From NCBI RefSeq assembly GCF_001269925.1, contig NZ_LHVO01000015.1, forward strand, positions 1 through 64,000: 64,000 bases of DNA, read 5' to 3'. This stretch comes from Pseudomonas sp. MIACH (lineage in GTDB: Bacteria > Pseudomonadota > Gammaproteobacteria > Pseudomonadales > Pseudomonadaceae). Positions 23,591-31,781 of the stretch are shown piece after piece. Position numbers and translations under genes: made by a program. Every line of letters begins with the position of its first letter. Position 1 is the stretch's first letter. The notes beneath the pieces were generated by a model. That model had not been told where the DNA came from and did no database searches. It worked only from the letters and a program-made list of their open reading frames with translations.

Positions 23591-24591
23591 CGCGCATTCC
23601 TCCGGCCAATCAGGATCAGTGCAAACACCGGCGCGCCCACCAGCGCCGTCACCACGCCGACCGGAATCACCTGGCCCTTGATCAAGGTGCGCGACAACAC
23701 ATCGGCCGCAATCAAAAATAACGCGCCGCCCAGCGCACTGGCCGGCAGCAGGCGCGAATGCCCGGTGCCGAGCAACAGGCGCACCGCGTGGGGGATCACC
23801 AGGCCGACAAAACCGATGGAGCCGACAATCGACACCATCACCGCCGTCACCAGCGCCGCGCACCCCACCAGCACAAACTGCACGCGGCGCACCGGGATGC
23901 CCAGGGACGCGGCCGAGTCGGTGCCGAAGGTGAACGCATCCAACGCGCGCCGATGCCACAGGCACACCACCAAGCCCGTGACCGCCACCGGCACTGCCAG
24001 CCACACCGACGGCCAGCGCACGCCGCTGAGGTTGCCCAGCAGCCAGAACATGATGCCGCGCGCCTGTTCGGAGCTGGCGGACTTGGTGATCAGGAACGCC
24101 GTGAGCGCATTGAACAGCTGTGACCCGGCGATGCCTGCGAGGATGATCTGCCCGGTGCCGCTGGACGAACCGCTGGCCCGCGCCAGCAAGATCACCAGGG
24201 CGAACGCCGCCATCGCGCCGACAAAGGCACCGGCCGAGAGTGAAATCAGCCCGCCGCCCACGCCCATCAGCGCCACCAACACCGCGCCGGTCGAGGCGCC
24301 GGCGCTGATACCCAGCAGGTACGGATCGGCCAGCGGGTTGCGCAGCAATGACTGCAAAATCACCCCGCAGGTGGCCAGCCCTGCACCGCAGGCGGCGGCA
24401 ACCAGGGCGCGGGTGAGGCGGTAGTTCCACACCACGCCTTCATCGATCGGGTCCAGCACGTAACCGGCTGCCCACAGTTTGTTGGCGAGCACCTGCAGCA
24501 CCACCAGCGGATCGATGGCGGTTTCACCAATGGCCACGCCGGCGAGCACGGCGATCAGCAATAGCGCCAGGGCGAGTAAGGTCCGGATCAT
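23587..24591 (-). CDS. btuC: FecCD-family ABC permease, BtuC type
   Basis: A 334-residue permease with about ten membrane helices. Family motifs include YRLTRALVAAACGAGLATCGVILQSLLRNPLADPYLLGISAGAS and SIGFVGLVIPHAVRLLLG, the latter being the ATPase-coupling loop. It acts as a homodimer in the inner membrane. Four-base overlaps link it to the binding-protein gene before and the ATPase gene after, so all three are one operon. Confidence 0.9.
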   Translation of the reverse strand: MIRTLLALALLLIAVLAGVAIGETAIDPLVVLQVLANKLWAAGYVLDPIDEGVVWNYRLTRALVAAACGAGLATCGVILQSLLRNPLADPYLLGISAGASTGAVLVALMGVGGGLISLSAGAFVGAMAAFALVILLARASGSSSGTGQIILAGIAGSQLFNALTAFLITKSASSEQARGIMFWLLGNLSGVRWPSVWLAVPVAVTGLVVCLWHRRALDAFTFGTDSAASLGIPVRRVQFVLVGCAALVTAVMVSIVGSIGFVGLVIPHAVRLLLGTGHSRLLPASALGGALFLIAADVLSRTLIKGQVIPVGVVTALVGAPVFALILIGRRNAR

Positions 24592-25598
24592 TTCGGCAGG
24601 TCGTAGCCGTCGATGGCCGTGGCCAGTTGTTCCAGGCCATCGAACGTGCGGATGCTGGCCTGCAGCGCCAGGGCGTCGAGGATGATGATGCGGTTGTTTT
24701 TCACCGCGTCCATGTTGCGCGTGACCGGGTCGCTGCGCAGGAAAGCGAGTTTCTTTTCATGGTCGTCGGCGGGATAGCGGCGGCGGTCCATGCGGGCGAT
24801 CACCAGGAAGGTCGGGTTGGCCTTGGCTATGGTTTCCCAGCCGACGGCGGGCCATTCTTCATCGGATTGCACCACGTTGTGCAGGCCGAGGGTTTCGAGC
24901 ATGAACTCCGGAATACCCTTGTGACCCGCCACGTACGGGTCGCTGGCCATTTCGGAACTGGAGAACCACACCAGCGCGCTGGCCTGCTTGAGGCCTTTGC
25001 TCTGCACGGTGGCCACGGATTTGGCCAGGCGCGCCTTGAGTTCGTCGTTCAGGTGTTGGCCGCGATCCTGTACGTCGAAAATCTGCGCCAGCTGGCTGAT
25101 GCTCTTGTAGATCGTCTCGATACGGAACGGCTCCAGCCGCGTGCCGTCGGCGCCCACCAGGTTGTCCTTGCCTTCGCAGTCGGAGGGCAGCAGGTAGGTG
25201 GGGATCTTCAGGTCGTGGAACTGCTCGCGGGTGCCGACCACGCCCTGCGGGCCCACCACCCATTCCAGCTCGGCGGCCACCAGTTGCGGGCGCTTGGCGA
25301 TTACCGCTTCGAAGCTGGGCTCGTTGTTGGCCAGGCGCTCGATGCCATCGTTCTGTGCTTTGTACTGTGGCAACACGTTGTTGAACCACAGCGAGGTGCC
25401 CACCACACGGTCGCCTACGCCCAGGGCATAGAGCATTTCCGTGGCGGCCTGGCCAATGGTCACGCTGCGCGCGGGGGCCTGCTGGAAGGTGAGGGTGCTG
25501 CCGCAGTTTTCCAGGGTAAGCGGGTACTGAGTTGGCGCGGCTTGGGCCAGGGCGCAGAAACCCAGGGCACTGATCAGGGCGGTAACGCGTGGCAGCAT
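24588..25598 (-). CDS. Periplasmic binding protein of a B12-regulated ABC importer
   Basis: A 336-residue precursor with a Sec signal (VTALISALGFCALAQA), then a class-III periplasmic binding protein fold: VTIGQAATEMLYALGVGDRVVGTS, ELEWVVGPQGVVGTREQF and the long helix linker. It captures a chelate and hands it to the FecCD permease encoded next. A cobalamin riboswitch precedes the gene, so the likely cargo is a corrinoid such as cobalamin or cobinamide. It differs from textbook BtuF in having the ENCGSTLTF start and an SDCEGKDN insertion, so cargo is inferred rather than read. ATG 25598 has GGAGA 7 nt upstream. Confidence 0.8.
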   Translation of the reverse strand: MLPRVTALISALGFCALAQAAPTQYPLTLENCGSTLTFQQAPARSVTIGQAATEMLYALGVGDRVVGTSLWFNNVLPQYKAQNDGIERLANNEPSFEAVIAKRPQLVAAELEWVVGPQGVVGTREQFHDLKIPTYLLPSDCEGKDNLVGADGTRLEPFRIETIYKSISQLAQIFDVQDRGQHLNDELKARLAKSVATVQSKGLKQASALVWFSSSEMASDPYVAGHKGIPEFMLETLGLHNVVQSDEEWPAVGWETIAKANPTFLVIARMDRRRYPADDHEKKLAFLRSDPVTRNMDAVKNNRIIILDALALQASIRTFDGLEQLATAIDGYDLPK

Positions 25599-25726
25599 GA
25601 GGCAATCTCCGTGTGAACCGTACGTGGGAACAGGGGAGGTACAGTTCGGAAATACGCCCTCGAACACTGCCGGTCGGGCAGGTAAGGATGTCCTTCCCGG
25701 ACACCCCGCCGGTTAGTGATTTTGCT

Positions 25727-25905
25727 GGGCCGGCAGGTCTCCTGACTGATGCGTCGTCGCCACGCTCCGGCCTTCCCGGACGTGGTCCAGTGGCAGTGGG
25801 GAGCAGGCTCGGCATCTACAGTTGCGGGGGCAGTTCCGATTGACGCGGCATACCGCGCTTCGGATTCCCTATTAGTCCCGTTTGGGAACCGGCGCGGTAT
25901 GGTAG
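25727..25905 (-). ncRNA. Cobalamin (B12) riboswitch
   Basis: On the minus strand the conserved parts occur in order: AAACGGGAC and AGGGAAT after the 5' stem, the core GGAACTGCCCCCGCAACTGTA (about 25817-25837), and the B12 box CAGTCAGGAGACCTGCC (25748-25732). It precedes the binding-protein gene by about 130 bases. A hairpin GGTGTCC/GGACATCC follows at about 25684-25712 with no U-run, so control may be on translation rather than termination. It should lower expression of the three-gene importer when adenosylcobalamin is plentiful. Confidence 0.93.
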
Positions 25906-25944
25906 TTGATTAGGGCGAGGCGATACAGCCCGAGGGGCGCCCAG

Positions 25945-26874
25945 TCAGACACGAATATCCTCAGGGCCCTGGATCAGCGCTTCAATTCGCGTCCCGGTGG
26001 CGCGCTCCTCGTTGCTGAAGCCGTCGTAGTCCGCCAGGTTGGCGAAGCGGATACCGGTCAATTGTTCGATCTGGATCACGCTGCGCTGGTAGGTCCTGAC
26101 CTGGCCGAACATCAGGTCGAGCTGACCCAGTTCGCGGCTTTGGTCGATCATGTAGGCACTGGCGCAGGGCTTGCCGTCGTCGCTGAGGTAGGCCACCACT
26201 TTCCAGAACGCCTTGGGGATTCGGATGCCACGGTAGAGGCGATCGTCGTCGGCGAACACCGGGCCGCTGAACACCGTGGCCCGGGCTTTCCAGCGTTGCG
26301 TGTTATCGAGGATGTAGTCTTCCAGTTCCAGCCAGGTCTTCTGGTTGAACCCGCTCATCTGCGGCGAGCAGTTGGTGAAGTGGAAGGTGTCGAGGTTGGC
26401 GGTTTTTGCCTCGTCGCCCCAGTTGGGGTCTTGGCGGCGCACCAGGTGCCCACGATCCAGGCCGTTGTTGGTGTAGAGCGCTTCGCCCACCTGCGCGCTG
26501 ATCGGCAGGCGACCATCGTAGGCCCACGTGTCATTGCTGCGGATAATCTCCACATGCTGCCCGCCGTCGATATTCACGCCGACGTAGAGCGCCAGTCGTC
26601 GGGAACGCGACATCGTCACCGAGAAATGCGTGTAGTCCAGGCGCAGGGGTTCTACGTCATCCGCCAACGCCTCGTCTGCCGTGGGCCAGGGCACCACGAA
26701 GCTGCTGAGAAAGTCTGCTGCATAGCCGCGCCGGTCCTTTAGATCCTTGGCGGCGGTGACACGGGGCGCCGCCGCCCGGGCCTCCATCAGCGTGGGGGGG
26801 GGCGCGATCAACGGGCGCAGATCGGCGAGTCTTGGGCGGTGCGCAAGGTCGATTTTGGCTTTACGGGCTGGCAT
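25945..26874 (-). CDS. Non-specific DNA/RNA endonuclease (NUC family)
   Basis: A 309-residue nuclease of the Serratia/NUC beta-beta-alpha-metal family. The catalytic motif is DRGHLV (D140-H143), and the metal-binding asparagine lies in FTNCSPQMSGFNQKTWLELE. An N-terminal extension of about 75 residues is Pro/Ala/Lys rich and unlike a signal peptide, so the protein may stay inside the cell, leave by another route or need a partner. AGGAGG lies upstream of ATG 26874. It is divergent from the protealysin-like protease gene with a 132-base shared regulatory region. No immunity gene such as an NuiA homologue is adjacent. Confidence 0.87.
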   Translation of the reverse strand: MPARKAKIDLAHRPRLADLRPLIAPPPTLMEARAAAPRVTAAKDLKDRRGYAADFLSSFVVPWPTADEALADDVEPLRLDYTHFSVTMSRSRRLALYVGVNIDGGQHVEIIRSNDTWAYDGRLPISAQVGEALYTNNGLDRGHLVRRQDPNWGDEAKTANLDTFHFTNCSPQMSGFNQKTWLELEDYILDNTQRWKARATVFSGPVFADDDRLYRGIRIPKAFWKVVAYLSDDGKPCASAYMIDQSRELGQLDLMFGQVRTYQRSVIQIEQLTGIRFANLADYDGFSNEERATGTRIEALIQGPEDIRV

Positions 26875-27006
26875 GGGTAAGTCCTCCTTGGATAAACACG
26901 ACTGCAACATAGGTTGATGACAATTGATGACACGCGTTAACCCCCTGGGGGCTATCCTCAAGCGGTTACCTGGAGCTTCACCACACGCCAAAAATGGAGC
27001 CAGCCC

Positions 27007-28068
27007 ATGTGTGATCGCCACTACCGCAATCCGATTTTCTGCCTGATCCCGCCGTACATGCTCGACCAGATCGCGCGTCACGGTGATAAGGCCCAACGCG
27101 AAATCGCGCTGCGCACCCGCGCCAAGGACAGCACGTTCCGCTCGCTGCGCATGGTCGCAGTGCCTGCCAAGGGGCCGGCCCACATGGCCCTGGTCATGGG
27201 CGCTGGTAAACGGCGCTCGATCTACAGCGCCGAAGGCACCGACAGCCTGCCGGGCAAGCTGATCCGGGGTGAAGGCCAGCCCGCCAGTGGCGACGCCGCC
27301 GTGGACGAAGCTTATGACGGCCTGGGTGCCACGTTCGATTTTTTCGAAGAGGTGTTCGACCGCAACTCCATCGACGATGCCGGCATGGCGCTGGACGCCA
27401 CCGTTCACTTTGGCCAGAACTATAACAATGCGTTCTGGAACTCGACCCAGATGGTGTTTGGTGATGGCGATGAGCAGTTGTTCAACCGCTTCACCGTGGC
27501 CCTCGACGTGATTGGCCATGAATTGGCCCACGGCGTCACGGAGGACGAGGCCAAGCTGATGTATTTCAATCAGTCCGGCGCGCTCAACGAGTCGCTCTCA
27601 GACGTGTTCGGCTCACTGATCAAGCAGTATGCGTTGAAGCAAACGGCCGAAGACGCCGATTGGTTGATCGGCAAAGGGCTGTTCACCAAAAAGATCAAAG
27701 GGTCTGCGCTGCGTTCGATGAAGGCCCCCGGTACCGCGTTTGATGACAAGCTGCTGGGCAAGGACCCTCAGCCGGGGCATATGGATGATTTTGTCCAGAC
27801 CTACGATGACAATGGCGGGGTGCATATCAATTCCGGGATTCCCAACCATGCGTTCTATCAAGTGGCGACCAGGTTGGGCGGGTTCGCCTGGGAGCGAGCA
27901 GGGCGTATCTGGTATGACGCGCTGCGCGATGCACGGTTGCGGCCGAACTCGGGGTTTTTGCGTTTCGCGCGTATAACCTACGATATAGCCGGTCGTCTCT
28001 ACGGCGCGAATAAGGATGAGCACAAGGCGGTCAAGGAGGGCTGGAAAGCGGTTGGCATTAACGTCTGA
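27007..28068 (+). CDS. Protealysin-like M4 metallopeptidase
   Basis: A 353-residue thermolysin-family protease. Zinc motif H171-ELA-H175, third ligand E195 in NESLSD, and catalytic H273 in DNGGVHINSG are all intact. The N-terminal 50 residues form the short protealysin-type propeptide with the IPPYMLDQIA segment, in place of the long FTP/PepSY propeptide of secreted thermolysins. There is no signal peptide, as in Serratia protealysin. The next gene, 14 bases downstream, matches the protealysin inhibitor emfourin, so protease and inhibitor are co-expressed. Likely roles are processing of host or competitor proteins or regulated intracellular proteolysis; these are inferred. Confidence 0.9.
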   Translation: MCDRHYRNPIFCLIPPYMLDQIARHGDKAQREIALRTRAKDSTFRSLRMVAVPAKGPAHMALVMGAGKRRSIYSAEGTDSLPGKLIRGEGQPASGDAAVDEAYDGLGATFDFFEEVFDRNSIDDAGMALDATVHFGQNYNNAFWNSTQMVFGDGDEQLFNRFTVALDVIGHELAHGVTEDEAKLMYFNQSGALNESLSDVFGSLIKQYALKQTAEDADWLIGKGLFTKKIKGSALRSMKAPGTAFDDKLLGKDPQPGHMDDFVQTYDDNGGVHINSGIPNHAFYQVATRLGGFAWERAGRIWYDALRDARLRPNSGFLRFARITYDIAGRLYGANKDEHKAVKEGWKAVGINV

Positions 28069-28082
28069 CGTGAGGAACAGCC

Positions 28083-28388
28083 ATGAAAATATCGATCAAG
28101 GAAAACGGCGGACCGGCGTTTTTTCCGGGTTTGGCCACACCTCGTACGGTGGAGTTGAATACGTTGCCCGAGCCGGACCAGCAAGAGTTGCGGCAACTGA
28201 TCGAGGCTTCAAACTTCTTTCAGTTGCCGCAAAGCACCGCGCCAGAACCCGGAAAGCCGGGCCAGGTGCATTACACCCTGACCGTGAAAGAAGGCCAGCA
28301 GGAACATACGGTGTGCGTGCTCGCGCCGGTGAAGTCGCAGGCGCTGGATGGGCTGGTGCAGTGTGTGCGCCGGCATATCCGCAGTTGA
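28083..28388 (+). CDS. Emfourin-type inhibitor of the protealysin-like protease
   Basis: A 101-residue protein beginning MKISIKENGGPAFFPGL, followed by a VELNTLPEPDQQELRQLIEASNFF helix, the layout of the emfourin family known from Serratia. Emfourin binds protealysin tightly and its gene is next to the protease gene. Here it follows the M4 gene by 14 bases with AGGAACAGCC before the ATG. One cysteine pair is possible (VCVLAP and VQCV). There is no signal peptide, consistent with inhibition in the cytoplasm. The identification is by family memory and context. Confidence 0.82.
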   Translation: MKISIKENGGPAFFPGLATPRTVELNTLPEPDQQELRQLIEASNFFQLPQSTAPEPGKPGQVHYTLTVKEGQQEHTVCVLAPVKSQALDGLVQCVRRHIRS

Positions 28389-28390
28389 GG

Positions 28391-28747
28391 TCACGCCAGC
28401 AGATCCTTCACCTTGGTAATGATTTTGTCGATGTCGAACGGCTTGTCCAGCACCGCATCGAACAGGTCCGAGCGCTGCATGCCGATATGGGCCTGCGCGC
28501 CGCTGATCAGAATAATCGGCAGGTGCTTGACGGCCGGCAGTGCACGCACCGCTTCGGCGAACTCCTCACCGTCCATCACCGGCATCATGAAATCGGTGAT
28601 GATCAGCGACGGCCGTTCTCGCTCCAGCACCTCCAGCGCTTTTTTCCCATTGCCAGCTGTGACGACCATGAACCCCTCATCTTCCAGTGCATAGGCAAGG
28701 ATATCGGCGATCAAGTACTCGTCATCGACGACCAGGATAGTGGCCAT
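28391..28747 (-). CDS. Single-domain response regulator
   Basis: A 118-residue CheY-like receiver domain without an output domain. The acidic pocket is D8/D9, the phosphoacceptor D52 (IITDFMMPVMDGEE), and K102 is conserved in LDKPFD. It lies 23 bases downstream of the KaiC-like ATPase gene on the same strand, so the two form an operon. No histidine kinase is adjacent, so the phosphodonor must be encoded elsewhere. It may relay the output of the KaiC-like protein. Confidence 0.9.
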   Translation of the reverse strand: MATILVVDDEYLIADILAYALEDEGFMVVTAGNGKKALEVLERERPSLIITDFMMPVMDGEEFAEAVRALPAVKHLPIILISGAQAHIGMQRSDLFDAVLDKPFDIDKIITKVKDLLA

Positions 28748-28770
28748 GTCAATTCAACCTACCCGAAGAC

Positions 28771-30213
28771 TTAAAGAGCTGAACCAGGCAGCGCTGAATT
28801 GGATGCAACTGAGGGGGCATTTGTTGAGACCTTTCTTAAGTCAACGGCTTGGTCACGGATTACCACCTCCAACAATGAGGGGTCATAAAAGCTGTCTCTG
28901 ACCTTAAGAATGGAAAGCGTCCTTCTAAGTTCAGACTGAATCTCGAAGAAACGCATAAGCATGAGGTTGTCGGCAATGCTCGACAGTTCAGACGCGGGGG
29001 AAGTGACCTCCGAGCCGAACAAATCATGCATCTCCCACGTGGCAAAGACCGTGACGCCCCTGGCGCGCAGCTCGTTCATCAGGGCGCTGTAGAAATCGGT
29101 GATTCGCGCCGGGTTGTTAGAGACGCGGGTCATGCCGCTCAAGCTGTCGATGAACAGGCGCTTGATGCCCTTTTCCTCGACAAGGCGCAGCAATCGCGCG
29201 CCAAGGCCGTCCAGCAGGCCTTCGGTGGTGGGCTGCCAGGCGATGGTCAGTGCGCCGCTGTCTTCCATCTTCTGGATATCGATGCCCAGGGATTGGCCTT
29301 TGAGCCGCAGGCGCTGAGGGCTTTCGTAGAAGCCGAAGTGCAGGCCGGGGGCGTCTACCGTCGATTCCGAGAGGAACTTGAGGCCCAGGGTGGTCTTGCC
29401 GATGCCCGACGGCCCCATGACCAGGGTCACGCTGGAACTGTGCAGCCCGCCACCGAGGATGCCGTCCAACGAGCCGATACCGCTGGCGATGCGCGTCAGG
29501 TCGGCGCTGTCGGGCGCGGACGGACGGCCATAGAGGCTTTCCAGGCGCGGATACACCACCAGGCCGTCGTCGTTGATTTCACACTCGTGCAGGCCGGTGA
29601 GCGCGCCGCTGCCGCGGGTCTTGCGCAACTGGATACGGCGCACGGAACGGGTACCGAACAGTTCCTCGCCCATTTCGATCACGCCATCGACCATGGTGTG
29701 CTCGGGGCTGCCGTCGTCCAGGCGTGAGCTGGTGAGGAACAACACCGTGCAACCGGCGAAGGCGGCATGCCCTTGCAGTTCGGAAATGAATTTTTTCGTG
29801 TCGATCGGCGAGTCGGCCTTGGAACGCGCGTTCAACAAGCCGTCCACCACCATGACAGTGGCCCTCTGCCTGCTGATCTCACGCCTGAGCAGCTTGACCA
29901 CTTCATCGAGGCCTTCGTTTTCCAGGGTGTCAAAGGCGCTGACAAACTGGATTTCGGCGCCCACACGGGAGGCGTCAAAAAAGCTCAGGGTAGAGAGGAA
30001 CTGGAAAAGGCGGTCGTGGGATTCCGCCAACAGCGTGGCAACCAGGACTCGGCCTCCATTGCGCGCGTGATTAAACCCCAGCTGGTTGGCAAGGATGGTT
30101 TTACCTGAGCCGGGGCGACCCTGAATGATATAGGACGCCCCAGACACCAGCCCTCCCTTGAGCAGAGCGTCCAGCCCTTCGATTCCGCTTTGAAGGCGAT
30201 TTAGCTTTTCCAC
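28771..30213 (-). CDS. KaiC-like double RecA-domain ATPase
   Basis: A 480-residue protein with two KaiC/RecA units. Walker A motifs are GRPGSGKT (32-39) and GPSGIGKT (267-274), and Walker B strands are TVMVVDGLL and RLFIDSLSG. Catalytic glutamates are E64 in LLAES and E297 in FYESP; the position before E297 is tyrosine instead of the paired glutamate of cyanobacterial KaiC. S411-S412 (ELSSIADN) fall where KaiC has its phosphorylated S431/T432. No kaiA or kaiB gene is present. The following gene encodes a lone receiver. Related proteins in non-cyanobacteria are linked to stress adaptation and signalling; oscillation is not implied. Confidence 0.88.
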   Translation of the reverse strand: MEKLNRLQSGIEGLDALLKGGLVSGASYIIQGRPGSGKTILANQLGFNHARNGGRVLVATLLAESHDRLFQFLSTLSFFDASRVGAEIQFVSAFDTLENEGLDEVVKLLRREISRQRATVMVVDGLLNARSKADSPIDTKKFISELQGHAAFAGCTVLFLTSSRLDDGSPEHTMVDGVIEMGEELFGTRSVRRIQLRKTRGSGALTGLHECEINDDGLVVYPRLESLYGRPSAPDSADLTRIASGIGSLDGILGGGLHSSSVTLVMGPSGIGKTTLGLKFLSESTVDAPGLHFGFYESPQRLRLKGQSLGIDIQKMEDSGALTIAWQPTTEGLLDGLGARLLRLVEEKGIKRLFIDSLSGMTRVSNNPARITDFYSALMNELRARGVTVFATWEMHDLFGSEVTSPASELSSIADNLMLMRFFEIQSELRRTLSILKVRDSFYDPSLLEVVIRDQAVDLRKVSTNAPSVASNSALPGSAL

Positions 30214-30286
30214 AGTGCGATCCTGACCCTAAAAACATGCTGTTAAGCCGAGTGGACAGAATGCTAACGCCATTTGTTCACTGCTG

Positions 30287-31678
30287 CTACTTGCGATCCA
30301 GCCACACGGTCTGTGCATTGCAGAATTCGCGTACGCCAAAATGCGACAACTCGCGCCCAAACCCGCTCTTCTTCACGCCGCCAAACGCCACCCGTGGGTC
30401 GGACACGCTGAACGCATTGACGAAGATCCCGCCGGTTTCCAGCTGGTTGGCGATGTCGCGGGCCTTGGCCGGGTCGGTGGTGAAGATGCTGGCGGTGAGG
30501 CCGAACTCGCTGTCATTGGCCAGGGCCACGGCGTGGTCGGCGTCGCGGGCGGTGATGATCGAGGCCACGGGGCCAAACAGTTCCTGTTTGAACGAGGTCA
30601 TCTGGTCGGTGACGTCGGCCAGTACGGTCGGCGCATAGTAGTTGGCGGCACCGGCGACTTTGTGGCCGCCCAGCAACAGGGTGGCGCCTTCTTCGAGGGT
30701 GGCCTGGACCTGGCCGTGCAGCTCGTCGCGCAGGTCGAAGCGCGCCATCGGGCCGACGTAGGTGCTGGCCGATGTCGGGTCGCCCATCACCAGCGCGCGG
30801 CTGGCTGCGACGAACTTGGCCGTGAAGGCGTCCACCACGCCCGCTTCGATGATCAGGCGCTTGGCGGCGGCGCAAACTTGGCCGCTGTTCTGGAAGCGGC
30901 CGATCACGGCGGCCTGCACGGCGGCGTCGAGGTCGGCGTCGTTGAGCACGATGAAAGGGTCGGAGCCGCCCAGTTCCAGCACGCATTTCTTCAGCGCGGC
31001 GCCGGCCTGGGAGCCAATGGCCATGCCGGCGCGCACGCTGCCGGTGAGGGTCACGGCGGCAATGCGCGGGTCAGCGATGGCCTGGGACACGCCGTCCTGG
31101 GTGACGTTGATCACTTCGAACAGACCTTCAGCGAAACCGGCTTTCTGCAACGCCGCTTTCATCAGGTAGGCGCTGCCCATCACGTTCGGCGCGTGTTTGA
31201 GCACGTAGGTATTGCCAGCGAGCAGGGTTGGCACGGCGCCGCGCAGCACTTGCCACACCGGGAAATTCCACGGCATCACGGCGAGGATCGGGCCCAGCGG
31301 GCGGTATTCGATCTGGGCGCTGCCGTTGTCTACCAGAGTAGGCTCCGGGGCCAGCATGGCCGGGCCGTGGGTGGCGTACCACTCGCTGAGCTGGGCGCAT
31401 TTTTCGATTTCGGCACGCGCCTGGGTGATGGGCTTGCCCATTTCCAGGGTGATCATCTGCGCCATTTCTTCGGCTTGATCGCGCAGGGCGCCGGCCAGGG
31501 CCTGCAGCAATTCGGCACGCTGGCTGACCGGCTGGCGGCGCCAGGTGCGGAAGGCTGCGGTGGCACGGTCGAGGGCGGCGTCCAGTTGCGAGGCGGTTTC
31601 GTAGGGGTAGCTGCCGACTGTTTCGCCGGTGGCGGGGTTGATCGACAGGGCGTGGGTCTGGTGAGAAATAGCGTTCAT
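30287..31678 (-). CDS. sad: NAD(P)-dependent succinate-semialdehyde-type dehydrogenase (Sad/YneI-like)
   Basis: A 463-residue aldehyde dehydrogenase. The catalytic cysteine lies in FQNSGQVCAAAKR and the general-base glutamate in CVLELGGSDPF; the cofactor loop is VTLTGSVRAG. Its compact length and lack of an N-terminal arm match E. coli Sad/YneI and the related enzymes of pseudomonads acting on succinate or similar semialdehydes. No GABA transaminase is adjacent, so the pathway is not set by context. It is divergent from a LysR gene that probably controls it. Confidence 0.85.
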   Translation of the reverse strand: MNAISHQTHALSINPATGETVGSYPYETASQLDAALDRATAAFRTWRRQPVSQRAELLQALAGALRDQAEEMAQMITLEMGKPITQARAEIEKCAQLSEWYATHGPAMLAPEPTLVDNGSAQIEYRPLGPILAVMPWNFPVWQVLRGAVPTLLAGNTYVLKHAPNVMGSAYLMKAALQKAGFAEGLFEVINVTQDGVSQAIADPRIAAVTLTGSVRAGMAIGSQAGAALKKCVLELGGSDPFIVLNDADLDAAVQAAVIGRFQNSGQVCAAAKRLIIEAGVVDAFTAKFVAASRALVMGDPTSASTYVGPMARFDLRDELHGQVQATLEEGATLLLGGHKVAGAANYYAPTVLADVTDQMTSFKQELFGPVASIITARDADHAVALANDSEFGLTASIFTTDPAKARDIANQLETGGIFVNAFSVSDPRVAFGGVKKSGFGRELSHFGVREFCNAQTVWLDRK

Positions 31679-31781
31679 GGCACCGTCCGGCTGAATGTGT
31701 GGAATAGGGTCAGCCTACGGGGATGTATGTTTTCTGGAAACTGAATAATATTAAGCAATACGTTCACGATTGGAGAATGAT

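Noticed and set aside
22826..24430. A 534-codon open frame containing the ABC ATPase plus a long upstream extension
   Set aside because: The first half is a frame-shifted shadow of the permease gene. The ATPase begins normally at ATG 23590 with a 4-base overlap to the permease stop.
25945..27531. A 528-codon minus-strand frame including the nuclease
   Set aside because: The upstream part lies antisense to the M4 protease gene. AGGAGG before ATG 26874 and the normal protein length support the shorter nuclease.
28771..30213. A circadian clock operon
   Set aside because: There is no KaiA or KaiB gene, and one residue of the CII catalytic glutamate pair is changed, so a clock cannot be claimed from sequence.
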